A DNA stretch of 64,000 nucleotides, from contig CAZYIE010000007.1 of assembly GCA_964646755.1 (NCBI GenBank), positions 30,955 to 94,954 of the forward strand, given 5' to 3'. The position numbers and the translations under genes were made by a program. This stretch comes from MVRV01 sp964646755 (lineage in GTDB: Bacteria; Desulfobacterota; Syntrophia; Syntrophales; Smithellaceae). Below are positions 44,087 to 54,155 of the stretch, piece after piece; the stretch's first letter is position 1, and every line of letters begins with the position of its first letter. The notes below the pieces were generated by a model, which did not search any database, was not told where the DNA came from, and saw only the letters and a list, made by a program, of their open reading frames with translations.

Positions 44087-44959
44087 ATGGATTACGAAGG
44101 AATGATAATAAGACCTCCCAGTGAGGCTTATAGTCTATTAATACAGGTAACTACAGGTTGTTCTCATAATAAATGCACCTTTTGCGGAGCTTATCAGGAT
44201 AAAAAATTTAAAATAAAATCTTTGGATATAATCAAGAAAGACCTACGTGAAGCTCGCTCTTATGGACAAGTGGAAAAAGTTTTTTTATGTGACGGGGATG
44301 CGCTGATAATACCTCAGATAAGACTCGAAGAAATGCTTAAATTAATTAATGCTTACCTGCCAACTGTAAAAAGAATTGGAACATACGCCAATGCCAAAAG
44401 CATATTAAGAAAATCAGTTGATGAACTTAAAATATTAAACGAATTGGGTTTGAAAATAATATATCTCGGTGTGGAAACAGGTAACGTTGAATTGCTAAAA
44501 AAAGTGCAAAAAGGTGTAACATACGAACAAATGGTCGAGGCGGCACACAGGGTGAAGCAAGCCGGTATTTTGCTATCTGTTACTGTATTGCTGGGGTTGG
44601 GTGGAATAGAACAGAGCATTGAGCATGCCATAGACACGGCCAGAATATTGACTGATATAGACCCTGATTATGCCGGAGCTCTGACCGTAATGTTTGTGCC
44701 GAATACACAGCTTGCTCTTGATTACCAGGCCGGTCGATTTGTTTTGCCGGATAAATTTGGTTTTATACGGGAATTATATTTCATTATAGCTAATTCCAGT
44801 TTTACTAATTGTTATTTTACCTCCAATCACGCATCCAATTATTTGCCAATCAAGGCTCATCTGCCCCGGGATAAAGAAAAAATATTAACAATGATTAATT
44901 CTGTAATTGATACAAGGGATTTAAGCAAGATGAGGCCGGAATATTCACGTGCTCTATAA
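44087..44959 (+). CDS. Radical SAM protein with a CX4CX2C cluster motif
   Basis: A 290-aa protein with a TIM-barrel radical SAM core. The iron-sulfur ligands appear as TTGCSHNKCTFCGAY, with four residues between the first two Cys instead of the usual three. VFLCDGDAL and IYLGVETGNVELLKKVQKG match the barrel strands that bind SAM. I recognise the general type but no reaction. It stands alone between the tRNAs and a CorC-like gene, with its own likely promoter. There is no B12-binding domain. Confidence 0.8.
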   Translation: MDYEGMIIRPPSEAYSLLIQVTTGCSHNKCTFCGAYQDKKFKIKSLDIIKKDLREARSYGQVEKVFLCDGDALIIPQIRLEEMLKLINAYLPTVKRIGTYANAKSILRKSVDELKILNELGLKIIYLGVETGNVELLKKVQKGVTYEQMVEAAHRVKQAGILLSVTVLLGLGGIEQSIEHAIDTARILTDIDPDYAGALTVMFVPNTQLALDYQAGRFVLPDKFGFIRELYFIIANSSFTNCYFTSNHASNYLPIKAHLPRDKEKILTMINSVIDTRDLSKMRPEYSRAL

Positions 44960-44982
44960 TTCAAAGGGGATTTTATTTAATC

Positions 44983-45801
44983 ATGATCAACAGGCAAAAA
45001 TATTTTTTCTGGCAAAGTCATGAATACATAAAACAGGAAATTGAAACCATCCTGAATAAAGCGCAGAAATTCGGTTTAATGGATAAGTCTTCCCAGAAAA
45101 TGATCGAAAATATTTTAGATTTCACCCATATACTCGTTCGTGAGATTATGATTCCCCGGACCGAAATTCGCGCAGTAAGCACACAAGCAACAATAGAAGA
45201 AATAATTGAAGAAGTAATAGAATCGAGACATACACGAATCCCGGTTTACCGAGATACAATAGACAACATTATCGGAATTTTAAACGTTAAAGATTTGCTT
45301 ATTTTCTGGACAAGACAAATTACTAAAGAAGACATATTAACAATCCTGACGAAGCCTTATTATATCCCGGAAACAAAAAACACACATTTGCTCTTCCAGG
45401 AATTAAAAGAAAATAAAAAACATATCGCCATTGTGATTGATGAATACGGTGGAACATCCGGGTTAGTAACTCTGGAAGATTTATTGGAAGAGATTGTCGG
45501 TGAAATTCGTGATGAACATGAAACGATTACTGCCGCTGAAGGCATATCTCCGGCTCCTGACGGGTCGTTTGTTATTGACGGCAGAACGGAGATTGAGAAA
45601 ATTGAGGAATATTTAAATATCGATCTGGAAAAGGGACGCTATGAAACTCTCAGTGGGTTTATTTTAAATTCGACGAAGAGAATTCCGCTGATCGGGGAAA
45701 TATTTCAAATAGAAGGGTTAGAAATATTAATTGAAAATGCTGATGAACGAAGCATAAAAAAAGTAAAAATCAGGCTAAAAGAGAACCTTAGTGGTAGATA
45801 A
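44983..45801 (+). CDS. CorC/TlyC-like CBS-domain protein
   Basis: A 272-aa cytoplasmic protein. Two CBS domains (about 65-185) start VREIMIPRTEIRAVS and contain the highly conserved HIAIVIDEYGGTSGLVTLEDLLEEIVGEI. The C-terminal CorC_HlyC domain (about 205-270) ends the protein. Proteins of this type are linked to magnesium or cobalt efflux; 'hemolysin' labels in this family are historical. It overlaps lnt by 11 bases, a very common pairing. Confidence 0.88.
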   Translation: MINRQKYFFWQSHEYIKQEIETILNKAQKFGLMDKSSQKMIENILDFTHILVREIMIPRTEIRAVSTQATIEEIIEEVIESRHTRIPVYRDTIDNIIGILNVKDLLIFWTRQITKEDILTILTKPYYIPETKNTHLLFQELKENKKHIAIVIDEYGGTSGLVTLEDLLEEIVGEIRDEHETITAAEGISPAPDGSFVIDGRTEIEKIEEYLNIDLEKGRYETLSGFILNSTKRIPLIGEIFQIEGLEILIENADERSIKKVKIRLKENLSGR

Positions 45802-47407
45802 TAATTCAAAAATAAATAAACAAGAGGTTGCAACCCCTTGTTCACCCTGCAATCAGACATTGACATGGGAAGCCATTTTTTTAGCTGCCGCCAGTGGAGT
45901 ATTGCTTTTTTTATCTTTTCCTAAATTTGGTTCCGGCTGGCTTGCTTGGATTGCCCTGATTCCGTTATTTTGGGCAATGAAAGAAGTTGCTTTCATCCGG
46001 CAGGGCTTACTTCTCGGTTTTATCGCTGGCCTGGTCTGTCATATCGGGCTGATATACTGGATTACTTATGTTGTAGTTAATTATGGTTATCTGCCCGTAT
46101 ATACGGGAATTATTTTAATGCTTTTGCTGGCTTGTTACTTGAGCCTCTACACGGCTGTATTCGCTGCTGGCATGGTGTTCTTCCGGCATAAAATTGTTCT
46201 GTATGTCCTGGCTCCTGTTTTATGGATTTGCCTGGAATATTGCAAATCACATCTACTGACAGGATTTCCCTGGGAGAATCTCGGCTATTCTCAATATTTG
46301 AATAAGAATCTTATTCAGTTTGCCGATGTTTCGGGTGTGTTTGGCCTGTCGTTTTTAATTGTTTTGGGAAATGCTACTATTATCGAATTTTTTACTGATA
46401 AATCAAAAAAGAAATTTGTTTTAGCGGGCGTTGTTTTTTCACTTATTGCCGGTGTGTTAATCTACGGTGTTCAGAGGTCAAACCAGATTGATATGATTTT
46501 GCATAATGCAACACAAATAGAAGTTTCACTGATTCAGGGTAATATTGATCAATCCATAAAATGGAATGAAAGTTTTCAGCAAGAAACCATTAATATTTAT
46601 GAAAAGCTTTCCCTGCAAAATACTCCAGAACAAGGAGGTTTAATTGTCTGGCCGGAGACTGCTTTACCCTTTAATTATCAGGATGCCAATAATCTGCAAA
46701 AGCAGGTGCAGAATATATCTTTGAAAACAAAAAGCTGGTTTATCTTTGGATCAACAAGCTATGAAAATTCGAAAAACGATACTAATTATTATAACAGCGC
46801 TTATCTGTTATCACCAGCCGGTGAAATTCAAGGTAAGTATAATAAAGTTCACCTCGTTCCTTATGGAGAATATGTGCCACTGCGCAACGTTTTCCCTTTC
46901 ATTAAAAAGCTCACTGCAGGCATGGGTGATTTCACTGCCGGAGCCGGTTATTATCCTTTAGCAGTAGATAATAGAAAAATTGGAATTCTAATATGTTATG
47001 AAGGAATCTTGCCTTTTGCAGCCAGAACGTATAAGAAAGACGGTGCCGAGTTATTAGTCAATATAACCAACGATGCCTGGTTTGGAGCTACCTCAGCGCC
47101 TTTTCAGCACTTCTCCATGGCTGTATTTCGGGCGGTAGAAACCAGACTTTATCTGGTAAGAGCCGCCAATACAGGTATATCGGCAATTATTAATCCGCAG
47201 GGTCAAATTGTTGCCCAAACAAAGATTTTTGAAAAAGTTGCGATAAAAGAAAATGTTAAATATTCCAATATACAGACAACCTATGTTAAATACGGAGATA
47301 TTCTTGTGTTTGTCTGCTTTGGGTTGCTCGTGTTCTTTTTTGTGTTAGTTTTATTAAAAAGGAGGATAAAAAATGACAGTAGAAAATATACAAGAAGCGA
47401 TAAATGA
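45791..47407 (+). CDS. lnt: Apolipoprotein N-acyltransferase
   Basis: A 538-aa inner-membrane enzyme that adds the third acyl chain to lipoproteins. About eight N-terminal transmembrane helices precede a nitrilase-like domain with the triad Glu in VWPETALPF, Lys in YNKVHLVPYGEY and Cys in ICYEGILPF. A final helix lies at the C-terminus. GTG start inside the CorC-like gene. Its last 35 bases overlap the start of prfB. Confidence 0.94.
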   Translation: MVDNNSKINKQEVATPCSPCNQTLTWEAIFLAAASGVLLFLSFPKFGSGWLAWIALIPLFWAMKEVAFIRQGLLLGFIAGLVCHIGLIYWITYVVVNYGYLPVYTGIILMLLLACYLSLYTAVFAAGMVFFRHKIVLYVLAPVLWICLEYCKSHLLTGFPWENLGYSQYLNKNLIQFADVSGVFGLSFLIVLGNATIIEFFTDKSKKKFVLAGVVFSLIAGVLIYGVQRSNQIDMILHNATQIEVSLIQGNIDQSIKWNESFQQETINIYEKLSLQNTPEQGGLIVWPETALPFNYQDANNLQKQVQNISLKTKSWFIFGSTSYENSKNDTNYYNSAYLLSPAGEIQGKYNKVHLVPYGEYVPLRNVFPFIKKLTAGMGDFTAGAGYYPLAVDNRKIGILICYEGILPFAARTYKKDGAELLVNITNDAWFGATSAPFQHFSMAVFRAVETRLYLVRAANTGISAIINPQGQIVAQTKIFEKVAIKENVKYSNIQTTYVKYGDILVFVCFGLLVFFFVLVLLKRRIKNDSRKYTRSDK

Positions 47408-48504
47408 TCTCAAGAAGCGCATTTCATATATAGGGGAATGTCTTTGACGTTCCGGAAATGGAACTAAAAATTAAAGATATGGAGATGTTATCTTTAAAAA
47501 GTGATTTCTGGGATGATCAAGCTACGGCCCGGGAAATGTTGCAAAAAAAAACCAAGCTCACTGAGAAGGTTAATAACTGGAAAAAATTCAGCGATAATAT
47601 AAGCGATATCGAAAACCTCCAGGCAATAGCGCTACAAGAAAAAGATGATCAAGTGCTGTGCGATTTGGCTGAGGAATTGGACGACTTAAATTCTCAGGTC
47701 CGTCAGGATGAAATAAAAATGATGCTCGCCTCGGAGCAGGACCCGATGAATGCTATTATGGCAATTCATGCCGGAGCAGGGGGGACGGAAGCCCAGGACT
47801 GGGTGGAAATGATATTAAGAATGTATTTGCGGTGGGCAGAAAAAAGAGGCTTTACAACTAAAATTATCGATACATTACCAGGTGATGAAGCGGGAATTAA
47901 AAGCGTTACCTTTACTCTGGAAGGAGAATACGCTTATGGATACGCCAAGGCCGAAATCGGCATTCATCGGTTGGTACGCATTTCGCCCTTTGACGCCAGT
48001 GCCCGCCGTCACACTTCTTTTGCTTCTGTATTTGTCTATCCGGAAGTTGACGATGATATCAAAATTGAAATTGATGAAAAAGAACTTCGAATAGATACAT
48101 TTCGCGCCGGCGGCAAAGGTGGTCAGCATGTAAACAAGACCGATTCTGCTGTGAGAATTACCCATTTGCCTACAGGAATTGTCGTACAATGCCAAAACGA
48201 ACGTTCCCAGCATAAGAATAAATCAATGGCTATGAAATATTTAAAATCGAGGCTTTACGAAAGGGAATTGCAACAGAGAAATGATAAAATTAAAGAAGAA
48301 AATAAACTTAAAAAGGATATTGCCTGGGGCAGCCAGATTCGGTCATATGTTTTACACCCCTATAAAATGGTCAAAGATCACCGAACAAATTTAGAAAATG
48401 GCAACGCCGGTCGTGTGCTTGATGGAGATATCGATGAATTTATTCAGGCTTATCTTATGAATACTACAGCCAATCAAATACCTTTGTCTTCCGGGCACAA
48501 TTAA
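47373..48504 (+). CDS. prfB: Peptide chain release factor 2, with programmed +1 frameshift
   Basis: RF2, which releases chains at UGA and UAA. The ATG at 47373 (GGAGG 7 bases upstream) opens a 24-codon frame ending CTT-TGA at 47442-47447. Reading slips +1 on CTT and continues GAC from 47446, giving 376 aa in all. The slip site is preceded by an AGGGG ribosome-like motif (47432-47436), as in E. coli. The body shows the RF2 stop-codon tripeptide SPF (VRISPFDASARRH) and the catalytic GGQ (RAGGKGGQHVNK). CDS: join 47373-47444 and 47446-48504. Low RF2 lets the ribosome pause at UGA and shift, so the gene controls its own level. Confidence 0.95.
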
Positions 48505-48518
48505 TAGTAATTATTTTT

Positions 48519-48547
48519 TTGGGAAAAATGGTAAAGTGTGCTATAAG
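48519..48547 (+). promoter_or_regulatory. Candidate promoter for the mltD-like gene
   Basis: TTGGGA (48519-48524) and TATAAG (48542-48547) have 17-base spacing, and a TGC just before the -10 box gives an extended -10. The gene starts 83 bases downstream. Confidence 0.5.
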
Positions 48548-48630
48548 ACCGCACTCGATCATGTTAACCAAAACCACGTAAGAGGGTTTTCCCTCTGCAT
48601 TTCTGAAACTCAATTAAGGAGCCTTTGTTC

Positions 48631-50346
48631 ATGGTAAAAATAAAAAGTTCTATAGCTGTCAGTGCTTTTACCTTTGGTTTGTATTTCATCTTACCTGCAT
48701 TTTGTAACGCTCAAATTGCCATGGATAAAGTATTTGCAGAAAATACAATCATCAATACCGATAACCATGCAATAAAGAAAACCGAGGATAAAAAGACACC
48801 AGTCGCGAAAGAAAAAAACGATGCGCAATCAGTAAAAAAGGTGATTTCTCCTACTCAGACCCTGAAAGAAGAGCAGGATGAAGATGAACAGGATATGATG
48901 GAAAAAGCGTTGGACTTACTGGAAGTCGCTGATAATTACTGGGAAAAGGGAGATGTCGAAAACACATTGAATATATTGGATAAGGCTTATGCTTTGCTTC
49001 TTGATACCAATGGAGACCCGGCAGTTGCCCGCCAGAAAGATGATTTGCGCCTTTTAATATCCAAACGAATTTTAGCAGCATATTCGTCAAAGCAAACGGT
49101 AACAAACGGTAAGGCCAGTGAGATTCCGTTGATTATGAACCCTGACGTAGAAAAGGAAATTCGTTCTTTTCAAAACTACGAACGCGATTTTTTTATTTCA
49201 TCTTATCAGCGATCCGGAATGTACCGTCCAATTATACTAAGAGAATTGAAGAAGGCAGGAATACCCGAAGAACTCTCCTGGCTCCCGCTGGTGGAAAGCG
49301 GCTTCAAAATATTGGCATTATCGCGTGCGCGTGCTCTGGGACTTTGGCAATTTATCCCTTCGACAGGCTATAAATTTGGCCTTAGCCGTGATGAATGGAC
49401 TGATGAACGCATGGACGTAGAAAAATCTACAGAGGCCGCAATTGCTTATTTAAAAGAATTACATGGCATGTTCGGAGATTGGCTTACGGTACTGGCTGCG
49501 TATAACTGTGGAGAGGGAAGAGTGCTTCGAGTTATTTCCCGACAACACATTAATTACTTTGATCGCTTCTGGGATTTGTATAGACAACTGCCAAACGAAA
49601 CAGCCCGTTACGTACCCCGTTTTCTGGCTACGCTCCATATCATAAAAGATCCGAAAAAATATGGAATGGATTTAGGAAACGCTATCGAAAAGCCCATTGA
49701 CTACGAATTTGTTAAAATTAATAAAATCATGAAACTTCAGGATATAGCGGCTAAAATAGAAGTGTCTGAAGAAACATTGAATTTGCTTAATTCGGAATTA
49801 CGTTACAAAATCACACCGGATAAGGAATATGATTTAAAAGTTCCTGTTGATTATGTTGCCAAATTTAATTTAGTTGTTGGTGAAATACCGGAGACTGAAA
49901 AGCCGCGATTTGTTTCCAGCCGCACTGTATCTGCAAAACACCGAGTGAAAAAAGGCGAAACAATTGCTTCCATTGCTAAAAGGTATAAGATATCTCCTTC
50001 CACGCTTTCATCCTATAACAATATCAGCACAAATAAAAGATTGGTTGTCGGACAAAAGCTGAAAGTGCCCGTGGTTCAAGTAACCCGCGTAGCTAAAAGC
50101 AAACCGGACACAAAATCAAAGAAAAAAACGAGCTCCTTAGCAGAGACAAAACAACAATATAAAGTAAAAAAGGGAGACACACTTTTAAATATTGCCAAAC
50201 GTTTTGATGTTCCTGTAGCTCAGCTTAAAAAAATCAATAATTTGAAGAGTAATTCCATCAGGATTGGCCAGGTATTAAAACTTTCCAAGGCAGATACAGG
50301 CGATGTTTCCGGCGAAAAAAGTGATGTTAGTAAAAAGCACAGTTAA
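48631..50346 (+). CDS. mltD: Membrane-bound lytic transglycosylase (MltD-like) with two LysM domains
   Basis: A 571-aa exported peptidoglycan-cleaving enzyme. A signal peptide is followed by a charged region of about 170 residues, then the SLT domain. In that domain SWLPLVESGFK contains the catalytic Glu, and GLWQFIPSTGYKFGL and AAYNCGEGRV are family hallmarks. Two LysM repeats end the protein (HRVKKGETIASIAKRYKI and YKVKKGDTLLNIAKRFDV). No lipobox is visible, so it may be periplasmic rather than a lipoprotein. ATG 48631 is 9 bases after AAGGAG; the in-frame TTG at 48625 is too close. Confidence 0.9.
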   Translation: MVKIKSSIAVSAFTFGLYFILPAFCNAQIAMDKVFAENTIINTDNHAIKKTEDKKTPVAKEKNDAQSVKKVISPTQTLKEEQDEDEQDMMEKALDLLEVADNYWEKGDVENTLNILDKAYALLLDTNGDPAVARQKDDLRLLISKRILAAYSSKQTVTNGKASEIPLIMNPDVEKEIRSFQNYERDFFISSYQRSGMYRPIILRELKKAGIPEELSWLPLVESGFKILALSRARALGLWQFIPSTGYKFGLSRDEWTDERMDVEKSTEAAIAYLKELHGMFGDWLTVLAAYNCGEGRVLRVISRQHINYFDRFWDLYRQLPNETARYVPRFLATLHIIKDPKKYGMDLGNAIEKPIDYEFVKINKIMKLQDIAAKIEVSEETLNLLNSELRYKITPDKEYDLKVPVDYVAKFNLVVGEIPETEKPRFVSSRTVSAKHRVKKGETIASIAKRYKISPSTLSSYNNISTNKRLVVGQKLKVPVVQVTRVAKSKPDTKSKKKTSSLAETKQQYKVKKGDTLLNIAKRFDVPVAQLKKINNLKSNSIRIGQVLKLSKADTGDVSGEKSDVSKKHS

Positions 50347-50383
50347 AGAAGAAATATGTAACTGGAGTTGTTGGCAGCAAGTG

Positions 50384-50824
50384 TTATGAATTTAATAAGA
50401 CAAACAATTCCTTTTCTTTTTTTTGCATTTTTTTTACTTCTTCTTTGGTTGTGTTTTCATGATTGTAACCCAGTAGATGCAAAAGTCCATGAATGATTAG
50501 AAAGTCGATTTCCTGTTTAAAAGAAAGAGAGCCTTTAGAAGCATCAGTCTTTGCTGTATCAACGGAAATAACAACATCACCTAAAATATCCGGATTAATG
50601 TTGCCAAACTCTCCCTCGTTTAAAGAGAAGGAAAGAACGTCAGTGGGCTTGTTTTTATTCCGATATTGCTTGTTTAACTCTTGAATTGTTTTGTTATTAA
50701 CAAAGGAAAGGCTGATTTCTTTGTCCGCACAATTGAGGTGTTTTAAGAGCATTGTAGTTACACTGCGTATTTTTCGCTTATCGATCTTAATTTTAGTTTG
50801 ATTGTTATCGATCCGTATTTTCAT
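50384..50824 (-). CDS. ybeY: Endoribonuclease YbeY
   Basis: A 146-aa metal-dependent RNase needed for 16S rRNA 3'-end maturation and ribosome quality control. The zinc site HGLLHLLGYNH (three His) is intact. I chose ATG 50824, which gives the usual length of about 150 aa. An in-frame ATG at 50842 adds six residues, and the longest reading (50923) would overlap the upstream gene by over 100 bases. The gene still overlaps the 3' end of the HD-domain gene by 20 bases. Confidence 0.93.
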   Translation of the reverse strand: MKIRIDNNQTKIKIDKRKIRSVTTMLLKHLNCADKEISLSFVNNKTIQELNKQYRNKNKPTDVLSFSLNEGEFGNINPDILGDVVISVDTAKTDASKGSLSFKQEIDFLIIHGLLHLLGYNHENTTKEEVKKMQKKEKELFVLLNS

Positions 50825-53012
50825 TATTTTCTTTTCTGCCATTAGAATCTTTCTGCGTTTGCTCCGGGTAATCAATCCGCTGGTGAAATATTCCATTGAG
50901 TATTCTTGTGAAAGTATCCGCAATAGTGTTTAAATTCTGTAACGTTAACTCGCAATCATCAAGCTGCCCATCGGTATAAATACGTTCAATTCTTTCTCTT
51001 ACCAAAGAACGAATTCGGGAAGGAGTTGGATTGGAAAGTGTCCTAGACGATGCTTCCACTACATCTCCCAGCATAACAAGACCGGCTTCTTTTGTCTGCG
51101 GTTTGGGACCGGGATAACGAAAATCGCTTTCGGACAAAGAACGGATTGATTCGTCTTTATCTTTTTTGGCTTTATCGTAAAAATAGCTGACAATACTGGT
51201 ACCATGACTTTCCCGAATTATGTCGATAATGTTCCGCCCTAGTTTTGCCTCCGCCGCCAGTTCGCAGCCATCTTTTACATGAGAAATAATAATTCTACTG
51301 CTCATTTTTGGAGACAGTTTATCATGTTTATTTTCATTTTTCGGTTGATTTTCAATAAAATAGTGAGGTTTTTTCAGCTTGCCAATATCATGATAATAAG
51401 CACTGACTTTAGCTAGGATGGAATTAGCGCCAATAGCCTCACTGGCCGCTTCAACCAGAGAAGCCACAATAATGCTGTGATGATAGGTTCCCGGTGCTTC
51501 GATAATCATTTTCTGGAAAACAGGCTGATTAAGATTAGCCAACTCTAAAAGTTTAATGTCGGTCATGAAACCAAAAATACTTTCGAATATAGGCGTAATT
51601 CCGGCAACAAAAACTCCTGTTAAAATACCTCCGGCAAATCCTGCCGCGAGTCGCCAGAATAAATCATTGAGCGGATTTCCCGATAAAAGATTTAAACAAA
51701 AAATTGCCGCCATATTAACGACGCCTAGGAAAACTCCTACTTTGAGAAAGGCTGATCTATGGCGGCTGTTAACAATATGATAAGAAGCGGCAACTGAGCC
51801 TAAGAATGAATATAAAGGGAAAATAATTCTTTCATCGTAGAGGAAACCAATCAGGAAAGAAGAAAGCACGCCCATAATGAGAGCAACGTTACGATTGATC
51901 AGGATGGCCATTATCATTGCTGCCATGGCAAATGGTATGGCAAAATAACAAGCCTCGATGGATATAAAGGGAAACGCCCGGTTTACTGCGCCGGACATAA
52001 AAATTCCGATTTTAACTAATACCATCTGCAAAACAACAATAAGGCCGAATACGAGTAGATCAACATTAGAGGCATGAGATGTTTTAAGCCAGTTTCTTGT
52101 TCGCCAGAAGTAAAGAACCAGACAGAGAAATAGCGACATACAGAATATTCCGACAATAACGGCAATACCGGAAAATTTATTGTCTCCGGTAGCCTTATAG
52201 AATGCATCTAATTTGGATATCTCCAACGGACTTATTTTTTCTCCTTCACGGACAATCATTTCATCTCTTTGAACTTGAAAAAATACCGGCTTGACATCTT
52301 CCATCGCGAGAGCTTTTTTCTTTTCGGTGGCTTCTTTATTGAAGGTCAGGTTGGGAGCGGTGAATTTTTTACATAGAGAGAAGATAAGACGCCTTAAATC
52401 CTGGTCTTCTTTGGCGAAGATTAGGTTAATTTTTTTGCCTAGCACAGGATCAATATCTTTTGTGCTAATAACTTGGCTGACATCTCCCAACTCTGTTTCC
52501 GTCTGCGTTTCCAAATTTTTCAGAGTAATGCCTTGTTCTTTTTCTGCCTTGGTAAAACCGGTATTGGCAATAAATCTGTTTTCGTAAAAGGAATTAATCA
52601 AGCGGTTAAATTTTTGATGCAATTCATTAGAATTATTTTGTTCAATTTCCGAATTAAAGGCCTTAAGCAATTTTGCTTTAATATTAGTGGCCATATTGCT
52701 GTCATAATCATATACTGATTTGATGTTTTGTCCGGCATCAATCTTTTTTTGTTTGGTTGATTCCCGGTCTTCAACTAAGAAGTCACGGTCTGCTTTGATA
52801 TCTTTAGAGCTGATCATTCCTATTTTATATTTCGGAGAAAGCAAGTTAATTTCCGGCGCCAAAATAATAGATAAAATCAGGCAAAGGCCTATAGCAATAG
52901 CCCACCGTTGATTAAGGGGATTATTCAGAATACTTAAGGAAAGAATATGCTTTTCCATGAATAATTTTATAATATTAGAAGCTTTTTTCGTTGCAGAATC
53001 AATAAAATCCAT
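50805..53012 (-). CDS. PgpH-type membrane HD-domain phosphohydrolase
   Basis: A 735-aa '7TMR-HD' protein. An N-terminal helix is followed by an extracytoplasmic domain of about 250 residues, a seven-helix membrane region (about 275-470) and a cytoplasmic HD domain. That domain includes YYHDIGKLKKPHYF near residue 535 and HHSIIVASLVEAA before it. The Listeria homologue PgpH degrades cyclic di-AMP; the same activity is possible here but not shown. It lies between phoH and ybeY, a conserved arrangement. Confidence 0.9.
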   Translation of the reverse strand: MDFIDSATKKASNIIKLFMEKHILSLSILNNPLNQRWAIAIGLCLILSIILAPEINLLSPKYKIGMISSKDIKADRDFLVEDRESTKQKKIDAGQNIKSVYDYDSNMATNIKAKLLKAFNSEIEQNNSNELHQKFNRLINSFYENRFIANTGFTKAEKEQGITLKNLETQTETELGDVSQVISTKDIDPVLGKKINLIFAKEDQDLRRLIFSLCKKFTAPNLTFNKEATEKKKALAMEDVKPVFFQVQRDEMIVREGEKISPLEISKLDAFYKATGDNKFSGIAVIVGIFCMSLFLCLVLYFWRTRNWLKTSHASNVDLLVFGLIVVLQMVLVKIGIFMSGAVNRAFPFISIEACYFAIPFAMAAMIMAILINRNVALIMGVLSSFLIGFLYDERIIFPLYSFLGSVAASYHIVNSRHRSAFLKVGVFLGVVNMAAIFCLNLLSGNPLNDLFWRLAAGFAGGILTGVFVAGITPIFESIFGFMTDIKLLELANLNQPVFQKMIIEAPGTYHHSIIVASLVEAASEAIGANSILAKVSAYYHDIGKLKKPHYFIENQPKNENKHDKLSPKMSSRIIISHVKDGCELAAEAKLGRNIIDIIRESHGTSIVSYFYDKAKKDKDESIRSLSESDFRYPGPKPQTKEAGLVMLGDVVEASSRTLSNPTPSRIRSLVRERIERIYTDGQLDDCELTLQNLNTIADTFTRILNGIFHQRIDYPEQTQKDSNGRKENNENTDR

Positions 53013-53019
53013 AATATTT

Positions 53020-54015
53020 TTATCCGTTGTGATTATTCCTTTTTATCTTATCCAGAGGTGCATATGCTTTAATAATATCCTGTACCAGCGGATGACGGAC
53101 AACATCAATATCCGAAAAATGAACAAACCGGATGCGGTCTATCTTGCGGAGAATATTTTCCGCTTCGATTAAGCCTGATTTCTTTTCCTGAGGTAAGTCA
53201 ACCTGTGTAATATCTCCCGTGATAATGGCTTTAGAACCATAACCCAATCGTGTTAAAAACATTTTCATCTGTTCGGATGTTGTGTTTTGTGCTTCATCCA
53301 GGATGACGAAAGAATCGTTCAGTGTCCGGCCCCGCATGAAAGCCAATGGCGCTACTTCGATTAAACCCTTGCCGATTAAAGCCGTGGCCCGCTCCATATC
53401 AACCATATCATAAAGAGCATCATATAGCGGACGCAAATAAGGATTAACCTTTTCTGCTAAATCACCGGGTAAAAAACCTAGCTTTTCACCTGCTTCGACT
53501 GCCGGACGCGCCAGAATGATCCGTTGAACTTTCTTTTCCAGCAAACAGGATACCGCCATGGCCATTGCAAGATATGTTTTCCCCGTACCGGCGGGACCGA
53601 TGGCGAAAACCATGTCATAATTTCTCATGTATTCAATATAAAGCCTTTGGGCAATGCTTTTTGGTGTTATTATTCGTTTTTTCGACGATATGAACACAGT
53701 ATCGAGGAATATCCGTGACAGCTCAAATGTTACATCTTCGGAAAGAATACGGTGAGCATAGTCAATATCGGAGGAATGAATGTGCCAGCCTTTGTCCATA
53801 ATCGAGTAAAGCTGTTGCAACAAAGCACTTATTTTTTTAGTGTTATTTTCCGGGCCGGAAACGGAGATATGATTACCCCAGGCTTTTACCTTTACAGGTT
53901 CCAGTTTTTCGATAAGTTTTAAATGCTTATCGTTTTCTCCACAGAGATTTTTCAGCAAATCGTGATTTGTAAAGAATAGTTTCTCTGCAAATATTTTTTT
54001 TGTTGTCTGCTTCAA
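53020..54015 (-). CDS. phoH: PhoH-family ATPase
   Basis: A 331-aa cytoplasmic ATPase with Walker A IGPAGTGKTYLAMA and Walker B SFVILDEAQNTTSEQMKMF, the PhoH signature. An N-terminal KH-like segment of about 90 residues precedes the ATPase. PhoH proteins are linked to RNA metabolism and commonly precede the HD-domain and ybeY genes, as here (7 bases apart). The 140 bases upstream (54016-54155) show no clear feature. Confidence 0.92.
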   Translation of the reverse strand: MKQTTKKIFAEKLFFTNHDLLKNLCGENDKHLKLIEKLEPVKVKAWGNHISVSGPENNTKKISALLQQLYSIMDKGWHIHSSDIDYAHRILSEDVTFELSRIFLDTVFISSKKRIITPKSIAQRLYIEYMRNYDMVFAIGPAGTGKTYLAMAMAVSCLLEKKVQRIILARPAVEAGEKLGFLPGDLAEKVNPYLRPLYDALYDMVDMERATALIGKGLIEVAPLAFMRGRTLNDSFVILDEAQNTTSEQMKMFLTRLGYGSKAIITGDITQVDLPQEKKSGLIEAENILRKIDRIRFVHFSDIDVVRHPLVQDIIKAYAPLDKIKRNNHNG

Positions 54016-54155
54016 AAAGTTATCAGCCTCTAACTTTAAAGATATGGTTTACTGTGCATACTCCAAGCGGCAAGATAGCCGGATAAATTCAATGCGGTAT
54101 TACCATAAATTTAAGCGCCAGCTTCTATCACTCTAAGTAGTTCATTGCAATACAA

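Noticed and set aside
47445..47447. In-frame TGA in prfB that could mark a pseudogene
   Set aside because: The CTT-TGA-C slip site with an upstream AGGGG is the known autoregulatory frameshift of RF2 genes.
50825..50923. Longer N-terminus for YbeY
   Set aside because: It would overlap the HD-domain gene by more than 100 bases and exceed the family length.
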